Shown here in pieces: positions 35,497 through 45,599 of a stretch of DNA of 64,000 nt. The stretch is taken from NCBI GenBank assembly GCA_900318035.1, contig ONJC01000012.1, positions 89,631-153,630 on the forward strand, in the 5' to 3' direction. Within the stretch, counting starts at the first letter, position 1. Each line of letters starts with the position of its first letter. The DNA comes from an uncultured Methanobrevibacter sp. (GTDB lineage: Archaea > Methanobacteriota > Methanobacteria > Methanobacteriales > Methanobacteriaceae). The translations under genes were made by a program, and so were the position numbers. The notes below the pieces were generated by a model. It was given only the letters and a program-made list of their open reading frames with translations, was not told the DNA's origin and made no database searches.

Positions 35497-36840
35497 TTAA
35501 CTTTTAAAAACTTGTGCTTGAGCATTTCTTAGGATATGAATATCATAACCGATTCTGTATCCTTCTTCTTCAGCGAGTTCTGCATAAGCTGCAAGCATTG
35601 ATAACTCTCCGTGCGCAGGTATGATATGCTGCGGTTTCAGCATACGTAAGAATTCCCTGTGGTCTTCTCTTCCAGCGTGTCCGGAAACGTGAGCATTTGG
35701 ATAAATTCTTGCACCTTTTAATTTCAATCTCCTTTCCATGATATGCCTGTTTGCAGCATTTGTAGGGTTAGGAATAATCGGTGCTGAAATAATTACATTG
35801 TCTCCCTTTTTGATGTTGAATGGAGTTCTTCCATTAGCTATTCTTGGAAGCAATGCGTCAGGTTCACCCTGGTGACCTGTGGTAACAAGCAAATAATTTG
35901 CCCTGTCTTCATCGGCTCTCATCAAAGCTTTATTGACCGCTTTTGGAGAACCGTAAATACTGGCATTTTTCGGTAATTTTAAAATTCCTAATTTTTGTGC
36001 AATACCACAGAATCTCTCCATGGATCTTCCGAGGAAAAATATTTCCCTGTGGCTTTTTTTAGCAATATCTGCAATTGCCTGTACACGTTCAATGTGAGAT
36101 GAAAATGTTGTAACTATCATTCCGGTCTTTTCTTGAAGAGGTCCTTTCATTACATCCTCTAAAATATTTTTAGCAATTCTTTCGGAATGGGTTTTAACTT
36201 CATTGTAATTTTTGGCATTTGTAGTTTCTACAATTAATGCAAGCACTCCTTTCCTACCGATTTCTTTAAGCCTTTTGTAATCCGGTGGTGGAGACACTTT
36301 TTGATGATTATCAAATTTGAAATCCAATGCATACACAATAACTCCTTCTGAAGTATGCAATACAGGAAATACTGCCTGAGGGATACTGTGTGTTGACTGA
36401 ACAAATTCCAAAGTAATGTCTTTTGACAGTTTCATTTTATTTCCAGGGTTTAATGGTTTAATTGGATTAGTTACCTTGAATTTGCGTTCCCCTTTAATTT
36501 GCTTTTCTATTAAAGCCGCAGTATATGGTGTTCCGATTAATGGTGCGTCATACCTATGTGCTAATTTAGCTACTGCACCAATGTGGTCTAAGTGACCGTG
36601 AGAGAATACTATTCCTTTTACCTTACCGTCTACATCTTTCATTAATGTATCATCTGGAATAACTCCTCTTTCTATTAAATCTAAGCTATGCATCCTATCA
36701 ATATCAGTATCTTCGTGCATACTAATCCTATCAAGATGGATACCCATATCAAAGATGATTACATCTTCGCCAATCTTGACAGCAGTCATGTTTTTCCCGA
36801 CTTCTTGATATCCGCCAATAGCAATAACTTCAACGTTCAT
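35497..36840 (-). CDS. rnj: Ribonuclease J (MBL/beta-CASP nuclease)
   Basis: Metallo-beta-lactamase motif FSHGHLDHIGA (about residues 79-89), the later metal-binding VQSTHSIPQAVF and YALDFKFD, and the beta-CASP part with VTTFSSHIERV, LVTTGHQGEP and the C-terminal VSGHAGREDHREFLRML and IPAHGELSML. It is an archaeal RNase J: 5'-3' exonuclease of RNA decay. At 447 residues it lacks the bacterial C-terminal domain. It lies between fni and idsA; placement in the isoprenoid operon is probably shared with other Methanobacteriales. Confidence 0.94.
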   Translation of the reverse strand: MNVEVIAIGGYQEVGKNMTAVKIGEDVIIFDMGIHLDRISMHEDTDIDRMHSLDLIERGVIPDDTLMKDVDGKVKGIVFSHGHLDHIGAVAKLAHRYDAPLIGTPYTAALIEKQIKGERKFKVTNPIKPLNPGNKMKLSKDITLEFVQSTHSIPQAVFPVLHTSEGVIVYALDFKFDNHQKVSPPPDYKRLKEIGRKGVLALIVETTNAKNYNEVKTHSERIAKNILEDVMKGPLQEKTGMIVTTFSSHIERVQAIADIAKKSHREIFFLGRSMERFCGIAQKLGILKLPKNASIYGSPKAVNKALMRADEDRANYLLVTTGHQGEPDALLPRIANGRTPFNIKKGDNVIISAPIIPNPTNAANRHIMERRLKLKGARIYPNAHVSGHAGREDHREFLRMLKPQHIIPAHGELSMLAAYAELAEEEGYRIGYDIHILRNAQAQVFKS

Positions 36841-36843
36841 GTT

Positions 36844-37890
36844 TTATCTCCTTGAATAATTCATAGTGTTAATTCCTCGTTCATTGAGCCACTCCCTTGT
36901 TTTTCCACGTATAACAAGATTGGATTGTTTTAACTCTTCAATATTATTAGCTCCAACCAAAAACATAGCAATTCTTAGTGAATCATTGAATCTGGCGATG
37001 AATTTGTTTAAATTTTCCTGAGATGCAGAATTTTTCAAAAACGGCAATGCCATACCCACTGCATCGGCTCCAAGAGCAATAGCTTTAGCTGCTTCAAGAC
37101 CACTTCTGATTCCGCCTGATGAAATGACAGGGACATCAACTGCATTTGTTACTTCAACAGTACTGATGGCAGTTGGAATTCCCCAATCCCAGAACAGTTC
37201 ACCGAAATATCTGTCTTCAGCCCGGTATGTTTCAACAGCAGCCCAACTGGTTCCGCCTGCACCTTCAATATCAATATAATCTATGCCTGCTTCAACCAAT
37301 GTTTTAGCTGATTCACCTGATATGCCGCAACCGGTTTCCTTTGCAAGAACCGGAATGTCAACAGTTTCTGTTATCTGATTGATTAAATCAACATATCCTC
37401 TCGCATCCAAATCACCTTCCGGCTGAATTGATTCCTGAAGAGGGTTTAAGTGAATTGCCAAAATATCCGCATCTAAAATTTCAACAGCCTTTTCAGCCAA
37501 ATTCAGTTGAGGTGCACCGATATTGCCTACAAGTAAACAATTTGGAGCATTTTCCCTCACAACTGTATAAGTATCTGCAAGTTCAGGATGTTCACAAGCT
37601 GCCCTTTGAGATCCTACTCCCAAAGCAATATTATTGTTTTCAGCTGTTATTGCTAACTGTTTATTAATTGATTTAGCTGCCGGATGGCCTCCGGTAATAG
37701 CTGTAATGAATAAAGGTGAGTCTAATTTCTTTCCAAAAACAGATGTTGACAAGTCAATTTCATTCTTATCTATTTCCGGCAAAACATTATGGATTAACTC
37801 AACATCTTCAAATCCGGTTGTTTTGTTTTTAAACTCAACATCATAATTTTCACAAATTAATAAATGCTCTAATTTTCTATTTGAAATCAT
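36844..37890 (-). CDS. fni: Isopentenyl-diphosphate delta-isomerase, type 2 (FMN)
   Basis: It interconverts IPP and DMAPP using reduced FMN. A TIM barrel of 348 residues: [74 protein letters not shown] and the phosphate-binding [25 protein letters not shown]. All are family hallmarks. It starts 4 bases after ipk ends and is followed by rnj by 3. It acts after isopentenyl phosphate kinase in the archaeal mevalonate route. Confidence 0.96.
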   Translation of the reverse strand: MISNRKLEHLLICENYDVEFKNKTTGFEDVELIHNVLPEIDKNEIDLSTSVFGKKLDSPLFITAITGGHPAAKSINKQLAITAENNNIALGVGSQRAACEHPELADTYTVVRENAPNCLLVGNIGAPQLNLAEKAVEILDADILAIHLNPLQESIQPEGDLDARGYVDLINQITETVDIPVLAKETGCGISGESAKTLVEAGIDYIDIEGAGGTSWAAVETYRAEDRYFGELFWDWGIPTAISTVEVTNAVDVPVISSGGIRSGLEAAKAIALGADAVGMALPFLKNSASQENLNKFIARFNDSLRIAMFLVGANNIEELKQSNLVIRGKTREWLNERGINTMNYSRR

Positions 37891-37894
37891 ATTC

Positions 37895-38695
37895 TTAATT
37901 TCCCCTTGAAATTACTGTTCCTTTAACATCTTTGTTTTGCAATACATTGAAAATATTATCCTTAACTTCAGCATTTATTATTTTAGATTCTATCCCTAAA
38001 TCTGCTAAATATAAAAGTTCCTTAATCTTTCCAACCATTCCACCTGTTACATCCACGTTTGTAGTTCCTTCGAGAGTATCCAAATCCTCAAGTGATGAAA
38101 ATTTGTCAAAAAATATCGCATCTTCGTGAGTTTTGGGATTCTTATTGTAAACGCCATCCACATCAGTTCCCAGAACAACCAACTCAGGGTTCAAATTCAT
38201 AGCCAAGTATTGAATTAACTGATCTCCTGAAATTACGCAAATCTCTAATTGTTCATCCAAAACAACATCCCCGTATATGACGGGAATGAATCCCTTTTCC
38301 AAATATTTTTTAAAATAATCAAGATTGCCCTGTGTGATTCTTTTGTTGGTTGCACTCATAAAACTAGAAGCAGGAATGGCAACAACAGGCAAGCCTTCTT
38401 CAATGAAGGCATCGCAAATAAGCATGTTTAACTTCTTAACAGCGTTTTGAGTTTTGCAGAATCCAATTCTTTTTTGAGGATATTCGCTTTTCTCAAATAC
38501 TTCTCCAATCTTATATTCCTTTGCCGGAGGATGTCCGAAAGATCCTGCTCCATGAACAATAATCAATTCCTTATCTGACATGTCAAGTGAAGCCTTAATT
38601 TCAGATGCAATCCTTTTCAAGGACACGGCATCGATTTCACTTTCGGTTGAATCTTTATTAGTAAGGATGCTTCCTCCAATTTTTAAAATAATCAT
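37895..38695 (-). CDS. ipk: Isopentenyl phosphate kinase
   Basis: The amino-acid kinase fold starts [15 protein letters not shown], with [17 protein letters not shown] holding the catalytic histidine specific to isopentenyl phosphate kinases. [13 protein letters not shown] and [15 protein letters not shown] complete the ATP and substrate sites. It phosphorylates isopentenyl phosphate to IPP, the marker reaction of the alternative archaeal mevalonate pathway. 266 residues is normal. The gene is packed between mvk (4-base gap) and fni (4-base gap). Confidence 0.96.
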   Translation of the reverse strand: MIILKIGGSILTNKDSTESEIDAVSLKRIASEIKASLDMSDKELIIVHGAGSFGHPPAKEYKIGEVFEKSEYPQKRIGFCKTQNAVKKLNMLICDAFIEEGLPVVAIPASSFMSATNKRITQGNLDYFKKYLEKGFIPVIYGDVVLDEQLEICVISGDQLIQYLAMNLNPELVVLGTDVDGVYNKNPKTHEDAIFFDKFSSLEDLDTLEGTTNVDVTGGMVGKIKELLYLADLGIESKIINAEVKDNIFNVLQNKDVKGTVISRGN

Positions 38696-38699
38696 AAAA

Positions 38700-39662
38700 T
38701 CACTGATAAACCCTTGAAGAAACTCCTTTTCTTGTGAAATGGATTTTCAAAATATTATCATCACGTGCAATAGCTTCAGCAACTTCATCAACTTTTCCAG
38801 GACAAAGTGCAATAATACTACCGCCACCACCCGCACCAGTAGTTTTGGAACCGATAGCTCCCGCTTCCCTTGCATTATACACCATTCTTGACAATTCCAA
38901 AGTGTTTACGCCAATAACGTCTAAAAATCCATGATTGATATTCATCAATTCGCCCACTTTATTAAAATCTCTTTTTAAAATAGCCTGTTTTGCATAATTG
39001 GTCAAATTGCCCATTGCAGTTATGACCGGATTGATGATTTTAGGATTTCTATCTTTCAAGTTCTTCACATCTTTAACCATTTTACCTGTGTTTCCATGTT
39101 TTGTGGTGTATCCCACAACAAATGGAACGTTGAAATTAACATTGAAACGTTCAACCTTTTTATTTCTGGATAAATAAACAAGACCTCCATAAGTGGAAAC
39201 TAAAGTATCGAGAGGGCTGGCTACGCCCTGAACAGCCTGTTCCACCATATGGGCATCATGGGCTAAAGATTGCTTGTTAAAACGATTATTATGATATCTG
39301 TATAATGCTGCAAGAGTCGCTACGGTAACTGCTGCAGATGAACCAAGTCCGGAACCAATAGGAACATTTGATGTTAATGTAATATCTATTGGAGTATGGT
39401 CGTGAGCTCTATAAACTGATTCTAAAATATATCGAATGATACCTGGCTTTCCTTTTCTTAAAATATATTTCTTTTCACGGGTAAGTAATTCTGCTTCAAA
39501 ATTTATATTCGGAGCTCTAAAAATAGATTTTTCACAATCAGACTCTTTGACTGTAATGTAAGCTCTCTTATTTACAGCACCAGCTATGGCAGGTTCACCG
39601 TAAACTACCGAATGTTCGCCAAATAAAATTGCCTTTGCTGGAGCAGAAGCCTTAGCTATCAT
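38700..39662 (-). CDS. mvk: Mevalonate kinase
   Basis: GHMP kinase: AKAILFGEHSVVYGEPAI at the N-terminus, the ATP loop PIGSGLGSSAAVTVA (about residues 104-118), and KTTGAGGGGSIIALC near the C-terminus. It phosphorylates mevalonate to 5-phosphomevalonate. The ATG at 39662 is chosen over an upstream GTG since AAGGTG sits 5 bases before it. The enzymes between phosphomevalonate and isopentenyl phosphate are not in the window. Confidence 0.95.
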   Translation of the reverse strand: MIAKASAPAKAILFGEHSVVYGEPAIAGAVNKRAYITVKESDCEKSIFRAPNINFEAELLTREKKYILRKGKPGIIRYILESVYRAHDHTPIDITLTSNVPIGSGLGSSAAVTVATLAALYRYHNNRFNKQSLAHDAHMVEQAVQGVASPLDTLVSTYGGLVYLSRNKKVERFNVNFNVPFVVGYTTKHGNTGKMVKDVKNLKDRNPKIINPVITAMGNLTNYAKQAILKRDFNKVGELMNINHGFLDVIGVNTLELSRMVYNAREAGAIGSKTTGAGGGGSIIALCPGKVDEVAEAIARDDNILKIHFTRKGVSSRVYQ

Positions 39663-39671
39663 AAACACACC

Positions 39672-40520
39672 TTATTTAAAAATACCTGAAGCATAACCTA
39701 CCACTGAAGAAAGATCACCGGTAACATCGCCGCTTGTCTTATATGCCAATATTTCACAGTTGCTTTTATTGGACATCTTTGAAAGCGCTATTGTAGTCAT
39801 TACCGGACCATAACCACACATAGTAATATTATATTGAATAACTTCTTCAAAAAGCTTGAATTCATTCATTTCTTCAATGTCTTCCAAAACAAAACCATCA
39901 ACAGTATTTGCCTTTTCCTGATTGTTAAAATGAGACAAATCAGTACTTGCAATGACACAATAGGATTTATTTAAATCATTTGCAGCTTCAAAAATCGCTT
40001 TTGCAAGGTCATTTGTAGCGGTAAATGATTGGGATCCCATTGTAATAGGGACAATTTTAAAATTATCAGAAAAATATTGCAGGAATGGTAGCTGAACCTC
40101 AATACTGTGTTCATATCTGTGAGCAGTGAAATCCGCACTTGCAATATCCGAATGGGAAATTATGGCCTCTGCGAATTCATCATCTATTTGAACACTTCCC
40201 AAAGGTGTAATCCATTCTCCTTCATTGAAAACAGAAATCTCCCTACCATATCCTGTGTGATTAGGACTTAATATAATAAAAACTTCAGGAAAACCATTTT
40301 GAACTAATCTGCAATAGCCATGACTAGCTATTGCACCAGAATATTGATAACCTGCATGCGGAACCATAATATTGAGGGGATAATCTTCACCCTCAAATTC
40401 ACCGATTGACGGCAGTTCACCGACGCCAAAATCATCTAAAAAACAATTTTCAATAGTTTTTTTAAGGATTTCGGGATTATCTGGATAAAATGATCCAGCA
40501 ACAGCAGGTTGTCTTAACAT
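39672..40520 (-). CDS. MEMO1-family protein (AmmeMemoRadiSam system protein B)
   Basis: The protein begins LRQPAVAGSFYPDNPE, and has IMVPHAGYQYSGAIASHGY, ILSPNHTGYG, HRYEHSIEVQLPFLQYF and VIASTDLSHFN: the His/Asp/Cys-containing core of the MEMO family, related to LigB-type dioxygenases. In prokaryotes it often accompanies an AMMECR1 protein and a radical SAM enzyme, but neither is next to it here. It is placed between rps2 and mvk with 3-9 base gaps. Biochemical role unknown. Confidence 0.92.
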   Translation of the reverse strand: MLRQPAVAGSFYPDNPEILKKTIENCFLDDFGVGELPSIGEFEGEDYPLNIMVPHAGYQYSGAIASHGYCRLVQNGFPEVFIILSPNHTGYGREISVFNEGEWITPLGSVQIDDEFAEAIISHSDIASADFTAHRYEHSIEVQLPFLQYFSDNFKIVPITMGSQSFTATNDLAKAIFEAANDLNKSYCVIASTDLSHFNNQEKANTVDGFVLEDIEEMNEFKLFEEVIQYNITMCGYGPVMTTIALSKMSNKSNCEILAYKTSGDVTGDLSSVVGYASGIFK

Positions 40521-40529
40521 TTAACTCAT

Positions 40530-41129
40530 TTAGAATTTAAGTTCAAAGTCAGTTGGTTCAATATCTAAGTCACCATCTTCAGGAATGTCACCTCTTTCTC
40601 TTAAGATTTGTCTTGCAAGTAACCAGTAAATTAAAGCGATAGCTTTTCTACCTTTGTTGTTTACAGGTACAGCAATATCAACAAAACTGAGTAAGTTTTC
40701 AGTATCACATAATGCGACGACAGGAATACCGTTTTGTTTGGATTCCAATATTGCTTGAGCGTCTGACCTTGGGTCGGTTACAACAATGATTTTTGGTTCA
40801 ATGAATTTAGCATAATTTGGGTTTGTTAAGGTTCCAGGGATGAATCTGCCAGGAATGGTTTTTGCACCTGTGATTTCACCGAATTTTTTAACAGGAGCTT
40901 GACCGTATTGTCTGGTAGCTACTACTAAAATATCTTCTGGGTCGTATTTTGCTAAAAGTTTTGCAATTTGTCTGATTCTTTCATCAGTTTTTTGAATATC
41001 TAATACGTATAAACCGTCAGATCTTACTCTGAATATATATTTTTCCATATCGCTGGTTTTTTGTTGGGTTCCGATATGTAAACCTGCTGCTAAATAGTTA
41101 TCTAAATCAATTAAAAGTTCGTTAGTCAT
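40530..41129 (-). CDS. rps2: 30S ribosomal protein S2 (uS2)
   Basis: Archaeal uS2 of 199 residues: [65 protein letters not shown] and [11 protein letters not shown] with [18 protein letters not shown] are characteristic of archaeal/eukaryotic S2/SA. AGGTGAT lies before its ATG. It is part of the block eno-ferredoxin-rps2-MEMO. Confidence 0.97.
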   Translation of the reverse strand: MTNELLIDLDNYLAAGLHIGTQQKTSDMEKYIFRVRSDGLYVLDIQKTDERIRQIAKLLAKYDPEDILVVATRQYGQAPVKKFGEITGAKTIPGRFIPGTLTNPNYAKFIEPKIIVVTDPRSDAQAILESKQNGIPVVALCDTENLLSFVDIAVPVNNKGRKAIALIYWLLARQILRERGDIPEDGDLDIEPTDFELKF

Positions 41130-41154
41130 TAATAATCACCTTTTTTTATTATAT

Positions 41155-41349
41155 TTAATCTTCATCTTCAATTTTTACACATTCGTTAGGACATACATCC
41201 ATGCACACTTCACAATAACTGCAATCTTCAGGATTGTTGATTGTGATTTTGTCTCCTTCGAGAACTAAAACTTCCATTGGGCAAACATCTGAACATTCAG
41301 CACAGTCAGCACCATCACATTTATCATAATCAATAGTCACTTTAGCCAT
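41155..41349 (-). CDS. Two-cluster ferredoxin (2[4Fe-4S])
   Basis: 64 residues starting MAKVTIDYDKC. Cysteine sets CDGADCAECSDVCP and CSYCEVCMDVCP give two [4Fe-4S] sites; the first has a four-residue spacing in place of the usual two. ATG 41349 follows GGAGATGA by 5 bases; an upstream ATG overlaps that ribosome site and is rejected. It sits between eno and rps2. Possible electron donor in biosynthesis; partners unknown. Confidence 0.9.
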   Translation of the reverse strand: MAKVTIDYDKCDGADCAECSDVCPMEVLVLEGDKITINNPEDCSYCEVCMDVCPNECVKIEDED

Positions 41350-41373
41350 ATTATTCATCTCCAATAATAATTT

Positions 41374-42618
41374 TTAGAATTTACCCATAACTGGATTTAA
41401 AAGTTCCTCTTCAATGCGAATAAGTTCATTCAGTTTTGCTATTCTTTCACCGCCAATAGCTCCGGTCTTTATGAGAGGGGATGAGAAACCAACAGCCAGA
41501 TGTGCAATTGTCTCATCGGTGGTTTCACCGGACCTATGTGATACTACCGGTACAATACCATTTTCCTTTGCAAGCTTTACAGTAGCATAAGTTTCGGATA
41601 AAGAACCGATTTGGTTAGGTTTTATGATAATAGCGTTTGCGGCTTTTGTCTCTATTCCTTTAGCCAACAATTCTTTATTGGTTACGAACAGGTCATCACC
41701 ACAAATTAAACATTTATCCCCCACTTTTGAAGTTAACTCAGAAAATCCGACAAAATCAGATTCGTCAAATGGGTCTTCCACATAAAACATTTTGTAAGTA
41801 TCAATGATATCTTTTACAAAATCGATTTGATCTCCGGTGTCTCTTTTAACACCATCCTGATCATAAATGTATTTTTGTTCATTAGAATTCCATAATTCAG
41901 AAGCTGCCATATCCAAAGAAGGCCTGATTTCAATACCCAACTCATCACCGATTTCTTCGCATGCTTTGGCTTGAATTTCCAAAGCGGCATCATTAGTGAT
42001 GTTAGGCACCCATCCTCCTTCGTCACCTTTGCCACCAGTGAAATTAGAGTCTTTAGTTTGAATTAATTCCTTAAGTCTTTTATGAACACTTGCATTTGCA
42101 AAAATGGCTTCAACAACACTTGTGGCTCCTGTTGGAACAACCAAGAATTCCTGAATATCAGGTGCATTAACACCTGCATGTGCTCCACCGTTCATCATAT
42201 TACCTAAAGGAAATGGCAATTCATTGACTAAATTTCCACCTAAGTATCTGTATAGTGGCATGTTATAAGATTCCGCAGCAGCTTTAGCTACAGCCATGGA
42301 GATTGCTACAGTAGTATTCCCACCGATAGCGGCTAAATTCTCAGTACCATCGATTTCGCGCAATACTTCATCAATGGTAGTGATGTCTTCAGCATCCATA
42401 CCGATAAGTTCTGAAGCTATGAAATCTTCCATTTCACGGACGACTAAATCGACTCCGCCTTCAGGAAAAGATACAACTTCCCTAGAACCGGTACTGGCTC
42501 CGCTTGGGGCAGCAGCTCTACCAAAACCATTCCAAGTAACTACATCTACTTCAATAGTTGGGTTTCCTCTGCTATCCAAAATCTTACGAACTTGGACATC
42601 TTCTATTATACTATCCAA
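41374..42618 (-). CDS. eno: Enolase (TTG start)
   Basis: It interconverts 2-phosphoglycerate and phosphoenolpyruvate. Family motifs: [32 protein letters not shown], the metal ligands in [22 protein letters not shown] and [10 protein letters not shown], and catalytic lysine in [14 protein letters not shown], then [18 protein letters not shown]. The start is taken as TTG at 42618 (reading [10 protein letters not shown]), because GAGGTG precedes it by 6 bases; a GTG three codons upstream overlaps that site. It has its own TATA box. Confidence 0.94.
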   Translation of the reverse strand: MDSIIEDVQVRKILDSRGNPTIEVDVVTWNGFGRAAAPSGASTGSREVVSFPEGGVDLVVREMEDFIASELIGMDAEDITTIDEVLREIDGTENLAAIGGNTTVAISMAVAKAAAESYNMPLYRYLGGNLVNELPFPLGNMMNGGAHAGVNAPDIQEFLVVPTGATSVVEAIFANASVHKRLKELIQTKDSNFTGGKGDEGGWVPNITNDAALEIQAKACEEIGDELGIEIRPSLDMAASELWNSNEQKYIYDQDGVKRDTGDQIDFVKDIIDTYKMFYVEDPFDESDFVGFSELTSKVGDKCLICGDDLFVTNKELLAKGIETKAANAIIIKPNQIGSLSETYATVKLAKENGIVPVVSHRSGETTDETIAHLAVGFSSPLIKTGAIGGERIAKLNELIRIEEELLNPVMGKF

Positions 42619-42650
42619 AAAAAACACCTCAGTGTCATTTAATTTATTAC

Positions 42651-42660
42651 CATATAATCT
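42651..42660 (-). promoter_or_regulatory. TATA box upstream of eno
   Basis: Minus-strand AGATTATATG lies about 33-42 bases before the eno TTG, predicting initiation near 42628 and a very short leader with GAGGTG. This suggests an internal promoter in the ribosomal block. Confidence 0.45.
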
Positions 42661-42754
42661 ATACTCTTTAAAAAATCAGTAAGTTTCTTTATAGAGTTAT
42701 GTTGGTATTTTTTATTTTTTTTAAATAAATTTTAAGAATAAATAGATTAACTAT

Positions 42755-42937
42755 TTATTCATCTCTAGTAACATCTAATGGTAAAACTCCAGCTTTTAAC
42801 TCCTCATAAGCTATGTCAATTGGATCAAGAGAATCTTTAATATCAACTAACGGCCTTGCACCCATAGATATTTGAATTGCTCTAGCACCAAGGAGTCTAG
42901 CTCTTTCAAACCTTGTTAATTTTTTTTCAACATTCAT
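42755..42937 (-). CDS. rpoK: DNA-directed RNA polymerase subunit K (RPB6-like)
   Basis: The 60-residue protein has the conserved core [23 protein letters not shown] and [16 protein letters not shown] of archaeal RpoK/RPB6. The start is set at [10 protein letters not shown], matching usual family length; a longer frame upstream adds 12 unrelated residues. It belongs to the rps9-rpoN-rpoK string, which is conserved in archaea. Confidence 0.95.
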   Translation of the reverse strand: MNVEKKLTRFERARLLGARAIQISMGARPLVDIKDSLDPIDIAYEELKAGVLPLDVTRDE

Positions 42938-43013
42938 GAATATTACTTCCATATTAGGCACATATTTTACCAAGATTATATTTTACAATAAAATATCCCT
43001 ATGATTGTAAAAT

Positions 43014-43184
43014 CTATTCCCATGTTTCAACATGAGAAATCAACATTCTTCTACAACAGTATCTAGTTAAACCTAAGTCATCTAAGACATCTTTTGACTT
43101 TTCTCCAGCAGCCACTCTTTTATTATATTCATCAAAGTAGGCTGAAACTGGTTTTCCACAACTTAAGCATCTAATAGGAATCAT
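43014..43184 (-). CDS. rpoN: DNA-directed RNA polymerase subunit N (RPB10-like)
   Basis: A 56-residue zinc protein beginning [17 protein letters not shown] with a second cysteine pair in [15 protein letters not shown], the invariant CxxCG...CC zinc site of RPB10/RpoN. An ATG three codons upstream is possible, but MIP is the family's normal N-terminus. It lies between rps9 and rpoK, its usual position. Confidence 0.97.
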   Translation of the reverse strand: MIPIRCLSCGKPVSAYFDEYNKRVAAGEKSKDVLDDLGLTRYCCRRMLISHVETWE

Positions 43185-43230
43185 TTTTATCATCTTTTAA
43201 TTTTTAATAAAATATAAAAGTACAGAGTAA

Positions 43231-43632
43231 TTATCTGTAACTTTTTTGTTTACGTGCTCTTGCTCCAGGACCACCGTATTTTTTAGGTTCGGAACGTCTT
43301 GGGTCCCCTACTAACATAGTTCTGTCATATTGAGTGAATCTTTCTTTTAAATCCATATCTTGAGACCATTGTACGAGTCCTTTTGCAATTACCATACGTG
43401 CAGCTTCGGCTTGACCCATTACTCCACCACCAACAACGCGAATATTAATATCCACTTGGTTAGCTAAGTCACCAGCTAAAGTTAATGGTTCTTGTAATTT
43501 TAAGTTAGCAAGCTCAGGGGAATAAAGTTCTAAAGGAATTCTGTTAATTCTAACTTTTCCAGTTCCTTCTTGAACAGTACCTCTTGCGATAGCTGTTTTA
43601 CGTTTTCCACTTGTATGAATAACTTTAACCAT
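43231..43632 (-). CDS. rps9: 30S ribosomal protein S9 (uS9)
   Basis: [18 protein letters not shown] at the N-terminus, [22 protein letters not shown] in the centre and the C-terminal [24 protein letters not shown] that reaches the P-site tRNA. The ATG at 43632 is preferred over a GTG two codons earlier. It follows rpl13 by about 18 bases. Confidence 0.97.
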   Translation of the reverse strand: MVKVIHTSGKRKTAIARGTVQEGTGKVRINRIPLELYSPELANLKLQEPLTLAGDLANQVDINIRVVGGGVMGQAEAARMVIAKGLVQWSQDMDLKERFTQYDRTMLVGDPRRSEPKKYGGPGARARKQKSYR

Positions 43633-43650
43633 AATCACACATCCATTTAT

Positions 43651-44073
43651 CTAAAAGGTAGCTCCTAAAAGTTTGGAGATTTCTCCTAATTCGACACCTT
43701 TTTTAAGATCTTTGTATTCTGCTTCAGGAACTGCAGTGAGTTCAGCATCTGCATATTGTGCAGGTACGCCTACAAAAGCTTTTAAGCCTTTGAATGCGGT
43801 TTTACCTTTAGCTTTTTTGAAAGGTAACATTCCTCTTACAGTTCTTCTAAATATATCATCTGGTCTTCTAGGATATTTTGGACCTAAGTCACGAGGGTTG
43901 GAAATACTTGCCCTGTCAACTCTTTGTTTGTATTTTGCATAAGCCCAATCTCTGTTACCAGTTAACATGATTTTTTCAGCATTAAGAATTACTACTTCTT
44001 CGCCTTCTAAAAGATTTTTACTAGTTATACTAGCTAATCTTCCTAAAACGCATCCTTCTCCATCAATAATCAT
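43651..44073 (-). CDS. rpl13: 50S ribosomal protein L13 (uL13)
   Basis: 140 residues with the archaeal uL13 pattern: [42 protein letters not shown] and [27 protein letters not shown]. It starts 13 bases after rpl18e ends. Confidence 0.97.
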   Translation of the reverse strand: MIIDGEGCVLGRLASITSKNLLEGEEVVILNAEKIMLTGNRDWAYAKYKQRVDRASISNPRDLGPKYPRRPDDIFRRTVRGMLPFKKAKGKTAFKGLKAFVGVPAQYADAELTAVPEAEYKDLKKGVELGEISKLLGATF

Positions 44074-44086
44074 AATAACACCCTAT

Positions 44087-44434
44087 TTATTCCATGATCC
44101 TAATGTTTGATCCTTTAGGATTTGATTCGATTATCTCATCTATTGAGATGCATTCTCCACCAGCACTTTCGATTTTTTCTTGTGCTTTAGCTGAGAATTT
44201 TAATGCTACAACATCTACTTTTTCTTCTAAATTACCGTTTGATAAAACTTTACCCGGTACTAAAATAGTTTCACCAGCTTCAGCATATCTTGCAATATCT
44301 GATATATTTACTTCAGCGGTTCTTCTATTAGACCTTTCAAGTCTTTGTGCAACATCTTTCCAAATAGCTGCATCTTCATTTCTTGATTGTTCATAAAGTT
44401 TATTAATAAGTTCAATAAGGTTAGGATTTGTAAT
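44087..44434 (-). CDS. rpl18e: 50S ribosomal protein L18e (eL18), no normal start codon
   Basis: The minus-strand frame reads TNPNLIELINKLYEQSRN, AAIWKDVAQRLERSNR, EVNISDIARYAEAG, TILVPGKVLSNGNLEEKVDVVALKFS and ends NPKGSNIRIME, clear L18e of nearly full length. But no ATG, GTG or TTG exists in frame: the codons before Thr are TGA-TGT-ATT, so the only possible start is ATT at 44434 after a GTGAT-like sequence, with a stop just above it. Its first 127 bases overlap rpoD in another frame. Typical L18e has a few more N-terminal residues. This looks like a deletion across the rpoD/rpl18e junction, or an assembly error. Confidence 0.85.
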   Translation of the reverse strand: MTNPNLIELINKLYEQSRNEDAAIWKDVAQRLERSNRRTAEVNISDIARYAEAGETILVPGKVLSNGNLEEKVDVVALKFSAKAQEKIESAGGECISIDEIIESNPKGSNIRIME

Positions 44435-45180
44435 ACATCACAAGCTTTCAATAAAACTTCTTTAGGAGGCATTGCTCCATCTGTTTCAATTCTAAATATG
44501 AAATCATTATCCTTATGTCCAACGTTAATGTATCCGTTAGTGGAAGCCCTTACGCAACTTCTACACATTGTACAGTTTTCAATGTCTAAAATTTTAATCT
44601 TTTTAGACCTTCTATCGGATTTTAAAACACCACGAGGACATGCCAATGCACAATCATAATCCACTTCTTCATCTTCATTGAAGGTTATTTCAGGATATTG
44701 TTTGTATGCGCATACAGTAGTTGGCATCCATTTAGCATGCTCTTTACCATATCCCACTTTTGCAACAGCCTCGATGTCTATTATTTCATCTTCTTTAAGT
44801 TTTACTAAAGGAATTGTGTCATATACTGGTTTAATTTTTGAGTCTGAAGATATTAAATCTTTAGAATAAACTACTTTAGGTCCTTGTTCTTTTAAACTGA
44901 ACATAATCCCGTTGGAAAACTCTCCCCAGTCATCATCTTCAGGTAAAGATAATCCTTCAAGAGCATCAAGGTCAGAAACTAAAGGAGTTAAACCAAGTCT
45001 GTGAGCAAGTACCTCATTAAACATTGCAGAATCATTTCTGATGATATTTACATCTTCAATAGCTATTTTAGGTACATTTACCATTGCACATCTTCTAATA
45101 GCATTGATAAAAGGCACTTCTGCATCGCGAACAACGAATACCATTTCATTATCGCTTTGACTTCTAACTTCTATCTCCAT
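44308..45180 (-). CDS. rpoD: DNA-directed RNA polymerase subunit D, C-terminus replaced by off-frame rpl18e sequence
   Basis: Archaeal RpoD/RPB3: MEIEVRSQSDNEMVFVVRDAEV, PFINAIRRCAMVNVPKIAIEDV, NDSAMFNEVLAHRLGLTPLVSD. It has the ferredoxin-like insert (CALACPRGVL and CTMCRSCVR), enough cysteines for one [4Fe-4S] cluster. Real homology runs to about KEVLLKACDVL; the last 45 or so residues (QILTLLNLLINFMNNQ onward) are rpl18e codons read in another frame. The start is ATG 45180 after GGAAGGG, not a GTG five codons earlier. Gene order rps11-rpoD-rpl18e is the usual one. Confidence 0.92.
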   Translation of the reverse strand: MEIEVRSQSDNEMVFVVRDAEVPFINAIRRCAMVNVPKIAIEDVNIIRNDSAMFNEVLAHRLGLTPLVSDLDALEGLSLPEDDDWGEFSNGIMFSLKEQGPKVVYSKDLISSDSKIKPVYDTIPLVKLKEDEIIDIEAVAKVGYGKEHAKWMPTTVCAYKQYPEITFNEDEEVDYDCALACPRGVLKSDRRSKKIKILDIENCTMCRSCVRASTNGYINVGHKDNDFIFRIETDGAMPPKEVLLKACDVLQILTLLNLLINFMNNQEMKMQLFGKMLHKDLKGLIEEPLK

Positions 45181-45195
45181 ATTAAACCCTTCCAC

Positions 45196-45588
45196 TTAAA
45201 CTCTTCTTCCTCTTTTACCACCAGGTCTTCCAGTACCGTCGTGAGGAATAGGAGTGATGTCTTCTATTTTTCCTATTTTAATTCCAGCTCTTGCTAAAGC
45301 ACGGATAGTAGCTTGTGCACCAGGTCCTGGACTTCTAGGTCCGTTTCCACCAGGAGCTCTTACTTTAATATGTAATCCAACAAATCCTTTTTCTTTAGCA
45401 TCATCAGCTATCCTAGTAGCTGCAGCCATAGCTGCGAAAGGTGAAGCTTGTTGTCTGTCTGCACGAACAACTTTTCCACCAGACCATTGTGAAATAGTCT
45501 CAGCACCAGTAATATCTGTTACAGTAATAATAGTGTTATTAAATGATGAGTAAATATTTGCTATACCCCATTTTTCATCTTTTGCCAT
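45196..45588 (-). CDS. rps11: 30S ribosomal protein S11 (uS11)
   Basis: 130 residues: [69 protein letters not shown] and the basic C-terminus [13 protein letters not shown]. It lies between rps4 and rpoD. Confidence 0.98.
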   Translation of the reverse strand: MAKDEKWGIANIYSSFNNTIITVTDITGAETISQWSGGKVVRADRQQASPFAAMAAATRIADDAKEKGFVGLHIKVRAPGGNGPRSPGPGAQATIRALARAGIKIGKIEDITPIPHDGTGRPGGKRGRRV

Positions 45589-45599
45589 AGTTACACCTT

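Noticed and set aside
44308..44440. Programmed frameshift making an RpoD-L18e fusion
   Set aside because: A -1 shift could join the frames, but these two proteins work in different complexes and are separate in all archaea known to me; deletion or assembly error is simpler.
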